Assembly: GCF_031085175.1 (NCBI RefSeq)
Contig: NZ_JAVHUY010000046.1
Span: 1 to 64,000 of the forward strand
Direction of reading: 5' to 3'
Source of the DNA: Phytohabitans maris
Lineage (GTDB): Bacteria; Actinomycetota; Actinomycetes; Mycobacteriales; Micromonosporaceae
DNA: 64,000 nt
In this document: one piece after another, positions 18,086 through 26,011 of the stretch
Layout: the number at the start of each line of letters is the position of its first letter
Position numbering within the stretch: the stretch's first letter is position 1
Translations under genes and position numbers: made by a program
The notes under the pieces: model-generated
Told to the model about the DNA's origin: nothing
What the model saw: only the letters and a program-made list of their open reading frames with translations
The model's database searches: none

Positions 18086-18616
18086 TCAGGTTTCTTCCGG
18101 CAACGGCGACGAGGTGGCGAACGCCCTGGCGTGATGGATCAGGGCCCCGTCGTCCGGTCCGTGAAAGACCTCGACCACGGAAGCGACGACGAGGGTCGCG
18201 TCGCCGACCGGTACGAGGTGCAGGGGCGTAGCGCGCAGCGCGGCGAGGGCGCTGGGCAGGATCGGTTCGCCCGAAGGGAGCGTGCGCCAGCCCTGTTCCG
18301 GGACGAAACGCGCCCCGCCGGTCTGGGCGAAGGCCCGGGCCAGGTCGACGTGCTTGCGCCCGAGAAGGTGCACGACGAAGCTCGGCGCTTCGAGTAGAAG
18401 CCGCGCCGAGCGGGTGCCCATGACCGAGAAGGACAGCGCCGGTGGCGCCAGTGACACCGACGCGACGCTGGACGCCGTCAGCCCGACCGGCCCCTCCGGG
18501 CCGGCCGCGCAGATGAGGGCGACACCCGTCGGGTACCGGCGAAAAGCCTCCCTGAACCGCTCGGTTACCGGCTCCGGCGCAGCTCCTCGATCCACGAACA
18601 GACGGTAAAACCTCAA
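18086..18616 (-). CDS. Flavin reductase family (FMN-binding) protein
   Basis: The 176-residue protein matches the flavin-reductase-like FMN-binding split barrel: FREAFRRYPTGVALICA near the N-terminus, VGLTASSVASVSLAPPALSF in the flavin site, and FVVHLLGRKHVDLARAFA. Such enzymes use NAD(P)H to reduce FMN for a partner monooxygenase. No monooxygenase adjoins it. The start ATG 18616 is the first in frame. The gene is single, with the dispersed repeat element upstream. Confidence 0.85.
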   Translation of the reverse strand: MRFYRLFVDRGAAPEPVTERFREAFRRYPTGVALICAAGPEGPVGLTASSVASVSLAPPALSFSVMGTRSARLLLEAPSFVVHLLGRKHVDLARAFAQTGGARFVPEQGWRTLPSGEPILPSALAALRATPLHLVPVGDATLVVASVVEVFHGPDDGALIHHARAFATSSPLPEET

Positions 18617-18814
18617 CCACAGTTCATGTCAACTCCGGGCCAACGACGCCCGGCTGGCGGGACTGAGTGCTGGGGGGTCTGTGCGTCCACGACATCTCGC
18701 CACCGCGCCGTCGGGCGGATGTGTGCGTGCGGGAAGCTCTCGAGCTGCCCCGTCTGTGCGTGCGACTCGACAGCTCCCACGCACATGCTGCGGGCGCCGC
18801 TCGTCCTGCCCCCC

Positions 18815-18950
18815 GGGTGGGCTTGCCCCGCGGAGCCGGCAGCGGAGGCCGGGGATCTCGGCGAGCGCCAGCTCGCCGCCGGCCGCAGCGGTGCCCGCGG
18901 GAGCATGCGGTCCACAGCTGAGGCGGACCGGGGCATACATCTGTCTGAAA
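18815..18950 (-). repeat. Dispersed structured repeat element, copy B (inverted relative to copy A near 50.4 kb)
   Basis: The reverse complement of this stretch matches 50337-50470 almost throughout, with only scattered substitutions over roughly 125 bases. It carries three hairpins: GGTCCGC/GTGGACC, GGCGAGC/GCTCGCC and GGGGCAAGCCC-type. The first stem differs between copies but still pairs (a C-G pair in copy A becomes a U-G pair here). Both copies lie between genes. The rest of 18617-18981 holds no gene I can support. It could be a MITE-like element or a structured RNA. Confidence 0.65.
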
Positions 18951-18981
18951 AAGCTACGACGCTCCCGGCCCCCGAAAGCCG

Positions 18982-19593
18982 CTAAACGACGTCGTAGGTC
19001 AGGTGGGTCGCGGTCGTCGTCGGGATCACGCGGCGCCGCACCAGGGTGTGCGCCGCGCCGGTGAACAGCGGTGTCCCGGCGCCCAGCACGACGGGGGCCA
19101 GATGCAGCGTCAGCGCGTCGACCAGCCCGGCGTCGAGCGCCGAGCCGATGAGGGCGCCGCCGCCCATCAGTACGACGTCGAGGTCCTGCCCGCGGTCGGC
19201 GGAGGCCGCCAGCGCCCGCTCCCGCGCGGCGGCGACGGCATCGGGCAGACCGGTGGTGACGAACGTCCAGTCGAGGTTGGTGAGCCGCACCGACCGCGGC
19301 CGCGAGCTCGTCACGACGACGAACGGGCCCTTGCCGACCTCGCCGGCGCCGTAGCCGACCTCGTCGTTCCAGCCGTGCGCCCCGTCGACCAGGTCGAAGA
19401 GCCGGCGGCCCAGCACGACGGCGCCCGAACGGGCGGTCGCCTCGCGCAGCACCTCCCGGTCGTCGGGGTCGTCGGAGAACGCCCACGTGTGCAGGGCCTC
19501 GCCGCCGGCGCCCAGACCGCTGTCCGGGCCCGGGTCGGGCCCGGTGACGAAGCCGTCGAGCGATATCGAGATGTCCGCGATGATTCGGGTCAT
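18982..19593 (-). CDS. Dihydrofolate reductase-like (RibD C-terminal domain) protein
   Basis: The 203-residue protein has the RibD-C/DHFR-like fold: IIADISISLDGFVTGPD at the N-terminus, GAVVLGRRLFDLVDG, FVVVTSSRP and VVLMGGGALIGSALDAGLVDALTLHLAPVVLG. These are the NADPH and substrate-site phrases of the stand-alone actinobacterial family. Members are used as generic NADPH reductases; the substrate is unknown. Start ATG 19593. Its neighbours are also single small genes. Confidence 0.85.
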   Translation of the reverse strand: MTRIIADISISLDGFVTGPDPGPDSGLGAGGEALHTWAFSDDPDDREVLREATARSGAVVLGRRLFDLVDGAHGWNDEVGYGAGEVGKGPFVVVTSSRPRSVRLTNLDWTFVTTGLPDAVAAARERALAASADRGQDLDVVLMGGGALIGSALDAGLVDALTLHLAPVVLGAGTPLFTGAAHTLVRRRVIPTTTATHLTYDVV

Positions 19594-19623
19594 GTCAAGG
19601 TAGACCCGATCCGCGTGCCGAAC

Positions 19624-19733
19624 TCATCGCTCCCGCACGGCCCGCCGGATGCGCCGCGGTCGACTCCCCGTCGAGGAGAACTCGTTGCCGTCGGGATCGG
19701 CCAGCACGACGTGCCCCCTCCTCGGGGCCGCTG
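19624..19733 (-). pseudogene. VOC-family protein, C-terminal remnant
   Basis: Read on the minus strand to the TGA at 19624-19626, the frame gives GHVVLADPDGNEFSSTGSR. This is the terminal DPDGNEF signature of a glyoxalase-like domain, followed by an arginine-rich tail. No start or N-terminal module precedes it; the stop of the intact VOC gene lies only about 15 bases away. It is best read as the leftover end of a lost tandem copy. Confidence 0.55.
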
Positions 19734-19749
19734 CCCTGGCGCCGGCCGG

Positions 19750-20472
19750 TCAGCCCTGATCGACGTCCCACACCAGGCAGAAGGGCTTGCCGGCGGGATC
19801 GGCGTAGACCCGCCAGTTGTCCCCCTCGCCGGGCAGGCGGGTGGCGCCGAGCGCGAGCGTCGGCGGCTCGGCCACCGCCACGTCGTCGACCCGCACGTCG
19901 AGGTGGAACTGCTGCGGGTGGGCCGGGTCCGGCCAGCGCGGCGGCGAATACTCGGCCACCTGCTGAAACATCAGCGGCCGGGCACCCTCCTCGCCGATCA
20001 TCGCCATGCCGTCGCCCTCGTAGGTCACCGGCTTGCCGAGCAGCTCCGCGTAGAACACGCTCAGCTCCTTGGCGTCGGGGCAGTCCAGCATCACGCCCAT
20101 GAGCGTGGTGCGCGGGTCGTCGGCGTTGAGGCAGAGGTCGAACGGGTGCCCGGCCGGGTCGGCCATGGTGTGCCACGCCTCGTTGCGGCGCAGCAGCGTC
20201 GCGCCCAGCTCCTGTGCCCGGGCGGTGGCCGCCGCCAGGTCGGGCACCCGCAGGTCGAGGTGGGCCTGCTGGGGATAGGCGGGATCCGGCCACCGGGGTG
20301 GCACGTGGTCCGGTGCGAGCTGGACCGCCACCCGCCAGCCGTCGTCGGTGGTCATCGTGATCCACTCGTCGTCGGCGTGGATCTGCGTCCACCCGGCCAG
20401 CTCCTGGTAGAACCGGGCCAGGCCGGCGATGTCACGCGCGTCCAGGACGACGGTCCGCAGCGTGCCGATCAT
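19750..20472 (-). CDS. Two-domain VOC (glyoxalase-like) family protein
   Basis: The 240-residue protein is a tandem of two VOC modules. Module 1 has VVLDARDIAGLARFYQELAGW and ends DPAGHPFDLCL. Module 2 has GVMLDCPDAKELSVFYAELLGK and ends YADPAGKPFCLVWDV. Paired half-sites in one chain are common in actinobacterial glyoxalase/bleomycin-resistance-like proteins. In both modules the usual terminal metal-ligand Glu is replaced by a Phe-Asp or Phe-Cys context, so it may bind rather than catalyse. ATG 20472 follows a purine-rich GGAGGGGGAG site. Substrate unknown. Confidence 0.8.
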   Translation of the reverse strand: MIGTLRTVVLDARDIAGLARFYQELAGWTQIHADDEWITMTTDDGWRVAVQLAPDHVPPRWPDPAYPQQAHLDLRVPDLAAATARAQELGATLLRRNEAWHTMADPAGHPFDLCLNADDPRTTLMGVMLDCPDAKELSVFYAELLGKPVTYEGDGMAMIGEEGARPLMFQQVAEYSPPRWPDPAHPQQFHLDVRVDDVAVAEPPTLALGATRLPGEGDNWRVYADPAGKPFCLVWDVDQG

Positions 20473-20558
20473 CGTTACTCCCCCTCCGTTGGGCGTCGAC
20501 ACATGATTACCCATAGGTACGACAATGTGCCCGCCGTTTCCGCCCGGGGCGAGACTCG

Positions 20559-20600
20559 GCCTCAGCGGTACACGCGGAAGCCTCAGCGGTACACGCGGAA
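20559..20600 (-). repeat. 21-bp tandem duplication at the 3' end of the GH43-like gene
   Basis: The unit CCTCAGCGGTACACGCGGAAG occurs twice back to back (20559-20579 and 20580-20600). The right copy contains the stop and last codons (FRVYR-stop) of the GH43-like gene. The left copy lies just past the stop. It is a recent-looking slippage or end-joining scar beside a gene that also has an internal deletion. Confidence 0.8.
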
Positions 20601-21275
20601 GTAGTCGAACACCGCGGTCGCTGGCGGATCGTCGCCGCCGTGGGCGATCAGGCCGATCCGGGGCGCCGCACCCGCGCCGAACGTCCATGTGCCGCCCCAG
20701 GTCCAATGCCGCCCGTCGGTGCTGTAGCCGGCCCGGTACCGGTGCTCGCCGCGGGCGGCGGTGTGCGCCAGGCGCAGCCAGGTCGTGCCGGCGGGCGGGC
20801 CCTCGACCATGCCGCTGTCGGTCCACGGCCCGAGCGGTGTGGGCGCGGTCGCGACGCCGATCGCCGAGTCGTCGCCTGGGTTGAGCGCCGTGTCGGTGAC
20901 GGTGTAGTAGAGGACGTAGCGCTCGCCGATCCGCCGGATGTCCGGCGCCCACAGGCCGGCGGTCGGCGTGGCCCAGGCCGGCCGGGTCACGGTGGAGAAC
21001 GCGTCACCGGCGTACGTCCAGTGCACGAGGTCGTCCGAGCGGAGGATCGGGATGAGCCGGTGCGTGGTCTCGCCGGCCTTGAGCGGGTCGCTGGTGCCGA
21101 AGGCGTACCAGAGTCCGTCGCCGCCGCGGATCACGGCCGGATCGGCGAACGTGTCCGCCGCGGGCGCGGAGACCGGGTTCGTATAGGTGGCGTGCCTGGG
21201 TCGCGCGCTTGCCGGCGGTGCGGCGCCGACGCTGAGCACGGTGAGGATCGCGGCCGCCAGGACGAGCGGTTTCAT
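20583..21275 (-). CDS. GH43-family arabinanase-like protein with large in-frame internal deletion
   Basis: The 230-residue secreted protein has a Sec signal peptide (cleavage near ASA) and the start of a five-bladed GH43 propeller: FADPAVIRGGDGLWYAFGTSD (general-base Asp) and LWAPDIRRIGERYVLYYT (the second Asp). After PLGPWTDSG the sequence jumps to a C-terminal lectin-like end (TTWLRLAHTA to FDYFRVYR). Family members of this layout are about 500 residues, so roughly 250 residues are gone, including the blade with the general-acid glutamate. The frame stays open. It lies downstream of the arabinose ABC operon, 6 bases from the permease stop. It is probably inactive, though it would still be secreted. 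Confidence 0.75.
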   Translation of the reverse strand: MKPLVLAAAILTVLSVGAAPPASARPRHATYTNPVSAPAADTFADPAVIRGGDGLWYAFGTSDPLKAGETTHRLIPILRSDDLVHWTYAGDAFSTVTRPAWATPTAGLWAPDIRRIGERYVLYYTVTDTALNPGDDSAIGVATAPTPLGPWTDSGMVEGPPAGTTWLRLAHTAARGEHRYRAGYSTDGRHWTWGGTWTFGAGAAPRIGLIAHGGDDPPATAVFDYFRVYR

Positions 21276-21281
21276 CGACGT

Positions 21282-22097
21282 TTACCCCTTCAGCCCGCTG
21301 CGCGAGACGCCTTCGATGACGTAGCGCTGGGCCAGCACGAACAACAACAGCGCCGGAACGCTGGCCAGCACGGCACCGGCCATGATGACCGGGTAGTCGG
21401 CGATGTAGGCGCCCTGCAACAGGCCCAGCCCGGCCGGCAGCGTGAGCCGGTCGGCGCTGAACAACACGTAGATGGGCCACAGGAAGTCGTTCCAGTTGCT
21501 CAGGAACGACAGCACGGTGAGCGTGGCCAGGGCGGGCTTGGACAGCGGCAGCACGACTCTCCAGAACACCTGCCACTGGTTCGCCCCGTCCAGGATCGCG
21601 GCCTCCTCCAGTTCGCGCGGCAGCGTCAGGAAGAACTGCCGCAGGAAGAACACGCCGAACGCGCTGGCGGCACCGGGCACCACCACCACGGCCAGGGTGT
21701 CCAGCCAGTCGAGCGTGTCGGCGACGAGGAAGCCCGGGATGATGAGCGTGGCGGGCGGCACGAACAGCGTCGCGACGACGACGGCGAAGACCAGGCGCCG
21801 GCCGGCGAACCGCATGCGGGCCAAGGCGTAGGCGGCGGTCGACGCCGTCACCAGCACCAGCGCGGCGTGCAGGGTCGCGGCGAGCATGCTGTTGACGAAC
21901 CACAGCAGCACCGGGTTTTGCGAGCCGGGCTGGAAGAGCCGGTCGTATCCGTAGGTGGAGACGGGGTCCGGCAGCCAGGTGGGCGGGCTCTGCTGCGCCG
22001 TCGAATAGCTCTTCAGCGAGGTGAGCACCATCCACACCAGAGGGACGACGAACACGGCCGCCAGTGCGATCAGGACGAGGTAGCGTGCCTTCCTCAT
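21282..22097 (-). CDS. Carbohydrate ABC transporter permease (MalG type)
   Basis: The 271-residue membrane protein has six hydrophobic segments. The EAA loop reads LEEAAILDGANQWQVFWRVVLPLSKPAL, the contact with the ATPase. Its ATG at 22097 overlaps the stop of the upstream permease as ATGA, indicating translational coupling. With the MalF partner and binding protein it would import arabinose-containing oligosaccharides, judging by the neighbouring GH51 and GH43 genes. No ATPase gene is in the cluster. Such CUT1 systems in actinobacteria commonly use the shared MsiK ATPase encoded elsewhere. Confidence 0.9.
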   Translation of the reverse strand: MRKARYLVLIALAAVFVVPLVWMVLTSLKSYSTAQQSPPTWLPDPVSTYGYDRLFQPGSQNPVLLWFVNSMLAATLHAALVLVTASTAAYALARMRFAGRRLVFAVVVATLFVPPATLIIPGFLVADTLDWLDTLAVVVVPGAASAFGVFFLRQFFLTLPRELEEAAILDGANQWQVFWRVVLPLSKPALATLTVLSFLSNWNDFLWPIYVLFSADRLTLPAGLGLLQGAYIADYPVIMAGAVLASVPALLLFVLAQRYVIEGVSRSGLKG

Positions 22098-23053
22098 CAG
22101 TCCTCCCGGTAGCGGAAGATGCGGAAGTTGGCGACGCTGACGAGCACCAGCATCAGCGTCAGCGTGATGCTCATCGCGGCCGCCCGGCCGGCGTCGTTCT
22201 GCGCCAGGCCCCGCTCGACGATGTACGACACGACGGTGCGGGTCTCGTTGCCCGGCGCGCCCTGGGTGATGAGGTAGGACTGGCCGAACATGTTGGCCGA
22301 GGCCAGGATCGTGGTGGTGACGACGAACAGCAGCACCGGCCGCAGCCCCGGCAGCGTCACGTGGCGAAACCTGTCCCAGGCGCCCGCACCGTCCATAGTG
22401 GCCGCCTCGTAGAGCTCGGCCGGGATGTCCTGCAGGCCGGCGAGGTAGATGACGGCGTTGAAGCCGCAGGTCCACCACACCGTCACGCCGACAAGGGACA
22501 GCCATGCCCACGGAGTCGCGGTCACCCACGGCGTGTCCGACGGCAGGCCGACCACGCCGAGGAGGTGGTTGACGAAGCCGAGGTTGGCGTCGAGCAGAAA
22601 CCGCCACAGCAGACCGATGACCGCCACGCCGAGCACGTACGGCGCGAAGTAGAGCGCGCGGAAGAACGTCCGTCCCGGAAACGACCGGTTGAGCAGGAGC
22701 GCCATGCCGAGCGGCAGCACGACCAGCGGCGGCACCGACGCCACGGTGAAGATGGCGGTCGCCCGGACACTCTCCCACCAGTCCCCGTACACCAGGGAGC
22801 CGGAGGAGAACAGCTCCTTGTAGTTGGAAAGGCCCACGAAGGGTTTGTTCGGCAGCTGGAAGTCCCACTGGTGCAGGCTGAGCCACACCCCGAGCACGAT
22901 CGGCAGCAGGCCGAAGACGCCGAAAATGAGCAGGTACGGCAGGAGGAACAGGTACGGGGTCGCCCGGCCGTGCATGACCCGGGCGGCCGGGGGCGGCGCG
23001 TCGACCGGCGCCGCCCCCGTCACGGTCGGTTCGGCCACGAGCGGAGCGGCCAT
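22097..23053 (-). CDS. Carbohydrate ABC transporter permease (MalF type)
   Basis: The 318-residue protein has a short polar N-terminus, then six membrane segments beginning ATPYLFLLPYLLIFGVFGLL. The EAA motif is ELYEAATMDGAGAWDRFRHVTLPGLRP. It is the first permease of the operon, six bases after the binding-protein gene, and overlaps the second permease by ATGA. As a CUT1 family heterodimer subunit it acts in the cytoplasmic membrane. The substrate is inferred from context (arabino-oligosaccharide). Confidence 0.9.
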   Translation of the reverse strand: MAAPLVAEPTVTGAAPVDAPPPAARVMHGRATPYLFLLPYLLIFGVFGLLPIVLGVWLSLHQWDFQLPNKPFVGLSNYKELFSSGSLVYGDWWESVRATAIFTVASVPPLVVLPLGMALLLNRSFPGRTFFRALYFAPYVLGVAVIGLLWRFLLDANLGFVNHLLGVVGLPSDTPWVTATPWAWLSLVGVTVWWTCGFNAVIYLAGLQDIPAELYEAATMDGAGAWDRFRHVTLPGLRPVLLFVVTTTILASANMFGQSYLITQGAPGNETRTVVSYIVERGLAQNDAGRAAAMSITLTLMLVLVSVANFRIFRYRED

Positions 23054-23059
23054 CGCCGG

Positions 23060-24397
23060 TCAGCTCCCGTACTTCTTGCGGTTGTCCGCCAGGAGCTTGT
23101 CGGCCTTGGCGACGCCGTCGTCCAGCGCCTGCTTCGGTGACTTCTTGCCGAGCACGGCCTCGTTGAACGCGGTGTAGAACAGCAGCGTCACGTCGCCGAT
23201 CCCCGGTGCGGCCGGCGGGAACGCGGCGTCCGGCAGCTCGGCGGCCAGCGTGTTGACCTCGGTCAGCGCCGCGAACTTGGGGTCGTCCAGGACCGAGCGG
23301 CGGGCGGGCACCTGGCCACCGGCGGCCCAGTCCAGCGAGTGCTGGCTGAGCCAGTTGATGAACACCTTGGCACCGGCGACCTTGTTGGCGTCGGCGCCGC
23401 GCGGCTGCTGGACGATCGTGAAGTTGTGCGAGTTGGCCCAGACCGACTTCCTCGACCCGATCTGCGGCATCGCCGCCACGCCCCACTGGACCTCCGGGCT
23501 CTTCTTCAGGTCGTTGACCTGCCAGATCCCGTTGACGTTGAAGGCGTTCCTGCCGCTCTTGAGCGCGAGGTAGTCGGCGTCCTGGCCGACGTTGGCCGGC
23601 GAGTGCCCACCGGAGACGAGCTGCGCGCACCAGGTGACCGCCTCCACGGCCTCCGGTGAGTTGAACGTCGCCTTGGTGGCGTCGTCGTTGTAGAGCGAGC
23701 CGCCGAACTGGTACACCAGCGAGTATCCGGTCATGCCGCCGGTGAACTGGAACGGGCTCATCCAGAAGCCCTGGATTCCGGCGCCTTTCAAGGCGGTCAG
23801 CGCCGCTTCCAGCTCCGACCGGTTCGCCGGCGGTTTGTTCGGGTCCAGGCCGGCCCGCCGCAGCAGGGTCTTGTTGTAGTAGAAGCCGACCGGGTGCATG
23901 TCCAGCGGGATGCCGTACCGCCGGTCCTGGTACAGGCCGCCCTTCCAGACCGTCGGGGCGAAGTCGGCCTCGGTCAGCCCGAGGGCCGAGGCGACGTCGT
24001 CGACGGGCTGGATCACCTTGCGGGCCGCGAAGGTGGCGAGCTGGTCCATGTGCATCACCGCGATGTCGGGGCCGTTGCCGCTGGTCACGGCGCCGGGCAG
24101 CTTGGCGTAGTAGTCCTCCCACCGGTAGGTGGCGACGGTGATCGCGATGTTGGCGTGCTCGCCGTTGAACTGGTCGACCAGCTTCTTGAAGATGTCGCCG
24201 TCGCCGCCGGTGAAGCCGTTCCACAGGTTCAGCGAGACTTTCGGTCCTTCGTAGGTCCGGCCGCCGTCGCCGGAGGCCGCGCCGCCCTCGCTGTCGTCGT
24301 CGCCGCAGCCGGCGAGGCCGAGGGTGGCGGCGGCCCCGACGCCGATGCCCAGACCGAGCAGCAGGCGACGGCTGAGCTCGGCACGCTGGATGGTCAT
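23060..24397 (-). CDS. Extracellular solute-binding lipoprotein of sugar ABC transporter
   Basis: The 445-residue protein starts with SRRLLLGLGIGVG and a lipobox LGLAGC, so it is probably Tat- or Sec-exported and lipid-anchored. It has the family 1 binding-protein layout: VSLNLWNGFTGGDGDIFKKLVDQFN near the N-terminus, and KSGRNAFNVNGIW and VFINWLSQHS further on. A strong AAGGAGGG site precedes ATG 24397. It lies 11 bases downstream of the GH51 gene, placing sugar binding and intracellular arabinofuranosidase in one operon. Confidence 0.9.
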   Translation of the reverse strand: MTIQRAELSRRLLLGLGIGVGAAATLGLAGCGDDDSEGGAASGDGGRTYEGPKVSLNLWNGFTGGDGDIFKKLVDQFNGEHANIAITVATYRWEDYYAKLPGAVTSGNGPDIAVMHMDQLATFAARKVIQPVDDVASALGLTEADFAPTVWKGGLYQDRRYGIPLDMHPVGFYYNKTLLRRAGLDPNKPPANRSELEAALTALKGAGIQGFWMSPFQFTGGMTGYSLVYQFGGSLYNDDATKATFNSPEAVEAVTWCAQLVSGGHSPANVGQDADYLALKSGRNAFNVNGIWQVNDLKKSPEVQWGVAAMPQIGSRKSVWANSHNFTIVQQPRGADANKVAGAKVFINWLSQHSLDWAAGGQVPARRSVLDDPKFAALTEVNTLAAELPDAAFPPAAPGIGDVTLLFYTAFNEAVLGKKSPKQALDDGVAKADKLLADNRKKYGS

Positions 24398-24408
24398 ATG
24401 GACCCTCC

Positions 24409-25917
24409 TTACGGGAGTTTATAGCGGATGAGGTTCCAGGACGCCGGTGCGAGCCGGACGGCGGACCGTCCACTGTCGACCTGCGGCCGCTCCCGCAGGC
24501 GTGGCACGACCCGTTCCGGGTCGTCGGCGGTGTTCACGGCGTCGGGTTCGGTGCCCGCGTCGATGGCGAGGTGCTCGGCACCGGCGAGGCCCGGCAGGCC
24601 GCGCAGGTCGATGTCGAGCCGGATGTCGGTACCGCCGCGGTTGACGGCGAAGACGGCGAGCCCTCCGGCCTCTTCGTCGTACACGGCAACGGTGTCCACT
24701 GAGGACACCCTGCCGTAGCGGGCGGTGTCGTGCGACGGGCCCACCGGTTCGGTGCGCAGCACCGTGCCGCGGGCGTACCGCGCGGCGAGCGCGAACGGAT
24801 GGAAGATGCTCTGCCGCCACGCCGGCCCGCCGTTGAGGGTGCGGATCGGCGCGATCACGTTGACCAGCTGAGCCTGGCAGGCCACGCCGACCCGGTCGGC
24901 GTGGCGCAGGAGCGTGACCAGCAGGTCACCGACGACGACCGCATCGGTGGCGGTGAACGTGTCCTCGATCAGCGCCGGCGCCTCGACCCAGCCGCGCCGG
25001 CCCAGGTCGGCGTGCAGGCGCTCCTGGTACCAGACGTTCCACTCGTCGAACGAGACCATGAGGCGGCGCTTGCGGCGCTGTTTGGCCGCGACGTGGTCGG
25101 CGGTGGCGACGACCTCGCGGATGAAGGCGTCCAGGTCGACGGCGGACGCGAGGATGCTGGGCCGGTCGCCGTCCGACGGGTCGTAGTAGGTGTGCGCGGA
25201 GATGTAGTCGACGTGTTCGTAGGTGTGCTCCAGGACGGTGGCCTCCCACGCGGCGAACGTGGGCATCCCCCGGTTGGAGCTGCCGCAGGCGACCAGGCTC
25301 ACGGACGGGTCGACCATCTTCATGGCCCGAGCCGTCTCGGCGGCCAGCCGGCCGTACTCGTCGGCGGTCTTGTGCCCGACCTGCCAGGGACCGTCGAGCT
25401 CGTTGCCCAGGCACCAGAGCCGGATCCCGTACGGCTCCTCGGCGCCGTACTTGCGGCGCAGGTCGGAGAAGTAGGTGCCGCCCGGGTGGTTCGCGTACTC
25501 GAGCAGGTCGCACGCCTCCTGCACACCCCGCGTGCCGAGGTTGACCGCCATCATCGGTTCCACGCCGGCGGCCCGCGCCCAGCGCATGAACTCGTCGAGC
25601 CCGAACGCGTTGGTCTCGATCGTCTTCCAGGCCAGGTCGAGCCGGCGCGGCCGGTCGCCGACCGGACCCACTCCGTCCTCCCACCGGTACCCGGAGACGA
25701 AGTTGCCGCCCGGGTAGCGCACCACCGACACGCCGAGCTCGCGGGTGAGCGCGAGGACGTCACGCCGCAGGCCGTGCCCGTCTGCGGTGGGGTGCCCCGG
25801 CTCGTAGACCCCGCCGTAGACGCATCGACCCATGTGCTCGACGAACGAGCCGAACAGGCGCCGGTGGACCGGCCCGATGCGGAACGCCGGATCGACGGTC
25901 AACTGTGCTGTGTCCAC
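24409..25917 (-). CDS. abfA: Alpha-L-arabinofuranosidase, GH51
   Basis: The 502-residue protein has no signal peptide. It shows GH51 signatures: GSFVEHMGRCVYGGVYEPGH at the N-terminus, VVRYPGGNFVSGYRWEDGVGP, the acid/base glutamate in LWCLGNELDGPWQ (about residue 175) and the nucleophile in MVSFDEWNVWY (about 295). GH51 enzymes release terminal arabinofuranose from arabinan and arabinoxylan oligosaccharides, here inside the cell after ABC import. It is the first gene of the operon, with a GTG start at 25917 directly downstream of the LacI operator. The symbol is the common family name. Confidence 0.9.
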   Translation of the reverse strand: MDTAQLTVDPAFRIGPVHRRLFGSFVEHMGRCVYGGVYEPGHPTADGHGLRRDVLALTRELGVSVVRYPGGNFVSGYRWEDGVGPVGDRPRRLDLAWKTIETNAFGLDEFMRWARAAGVEPMMAVNLGTRGVQEACDLLEYANHPGGTYFSDLRRKYGAEEPYGIRLWCLGNELDGPWQVGHKTADEYGRLAAETARAMKMVDPSVSLVACGSSNRGMPTFAAWEATVLEHTYEHVDYISAHTYYDPSDGDRPSILASAVDLDAFIREVVATADHVAAKQRRKRRLMVSFDEWNVWYQERLHADLGRRGWVEAPALIEDTFTATDAVVVGDLLVTLLRHADRVGVACQAQLVNVIAPIRTLNGGPAWRQSIFHPFALAARYARGTVLRTEPVGPSHDTARYGRVSSVDTVAVYDEEAGGLAVFAVNRGGTDIRLDIDLRGLPGLAGAEHLAIDAGTEPDAVNTADDPERVVPRLRERPQVDSGRSAVRLAPASWNLIRYKLP

Positions 25918-25929
25918 ACCTGTAGATTT

Positions 25930-25955
25930 TTACAACGTTGTATGCAACGTTGTAA
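25930..25955. promoter_or_regulatory. Double LacI-type operator between the arabinose operon and its regulator
   Basis: The 26 bases hold two copies of the palindrome ACAACGTTGT (25932-25941 and 25945-25954) in a larger near-palindrome beginning TTACAACG and ending CGTTGTAA. CAACGTTG with a central CG is a classic LacI/GalR-family half-site arrangement. The site sits 13 bases upstream of the GH51 start and 57 bases before lacI, so it could control both. Confidence 0.8.
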
Positions 25956-26011
25956 AGAGTCTGGTACGCGATAATGTGCGATCCGAAACGTTGGGGAGAG
26001 AGGGTACGGCC

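Noticed and set aside
20640-22112. A 490-codon plus-strand frame opposite GH43 and the permease genes
   Set aside because: It is antisense to recognised genes, repetitive in His, Gln and Arg, with no ribosome site or domain.
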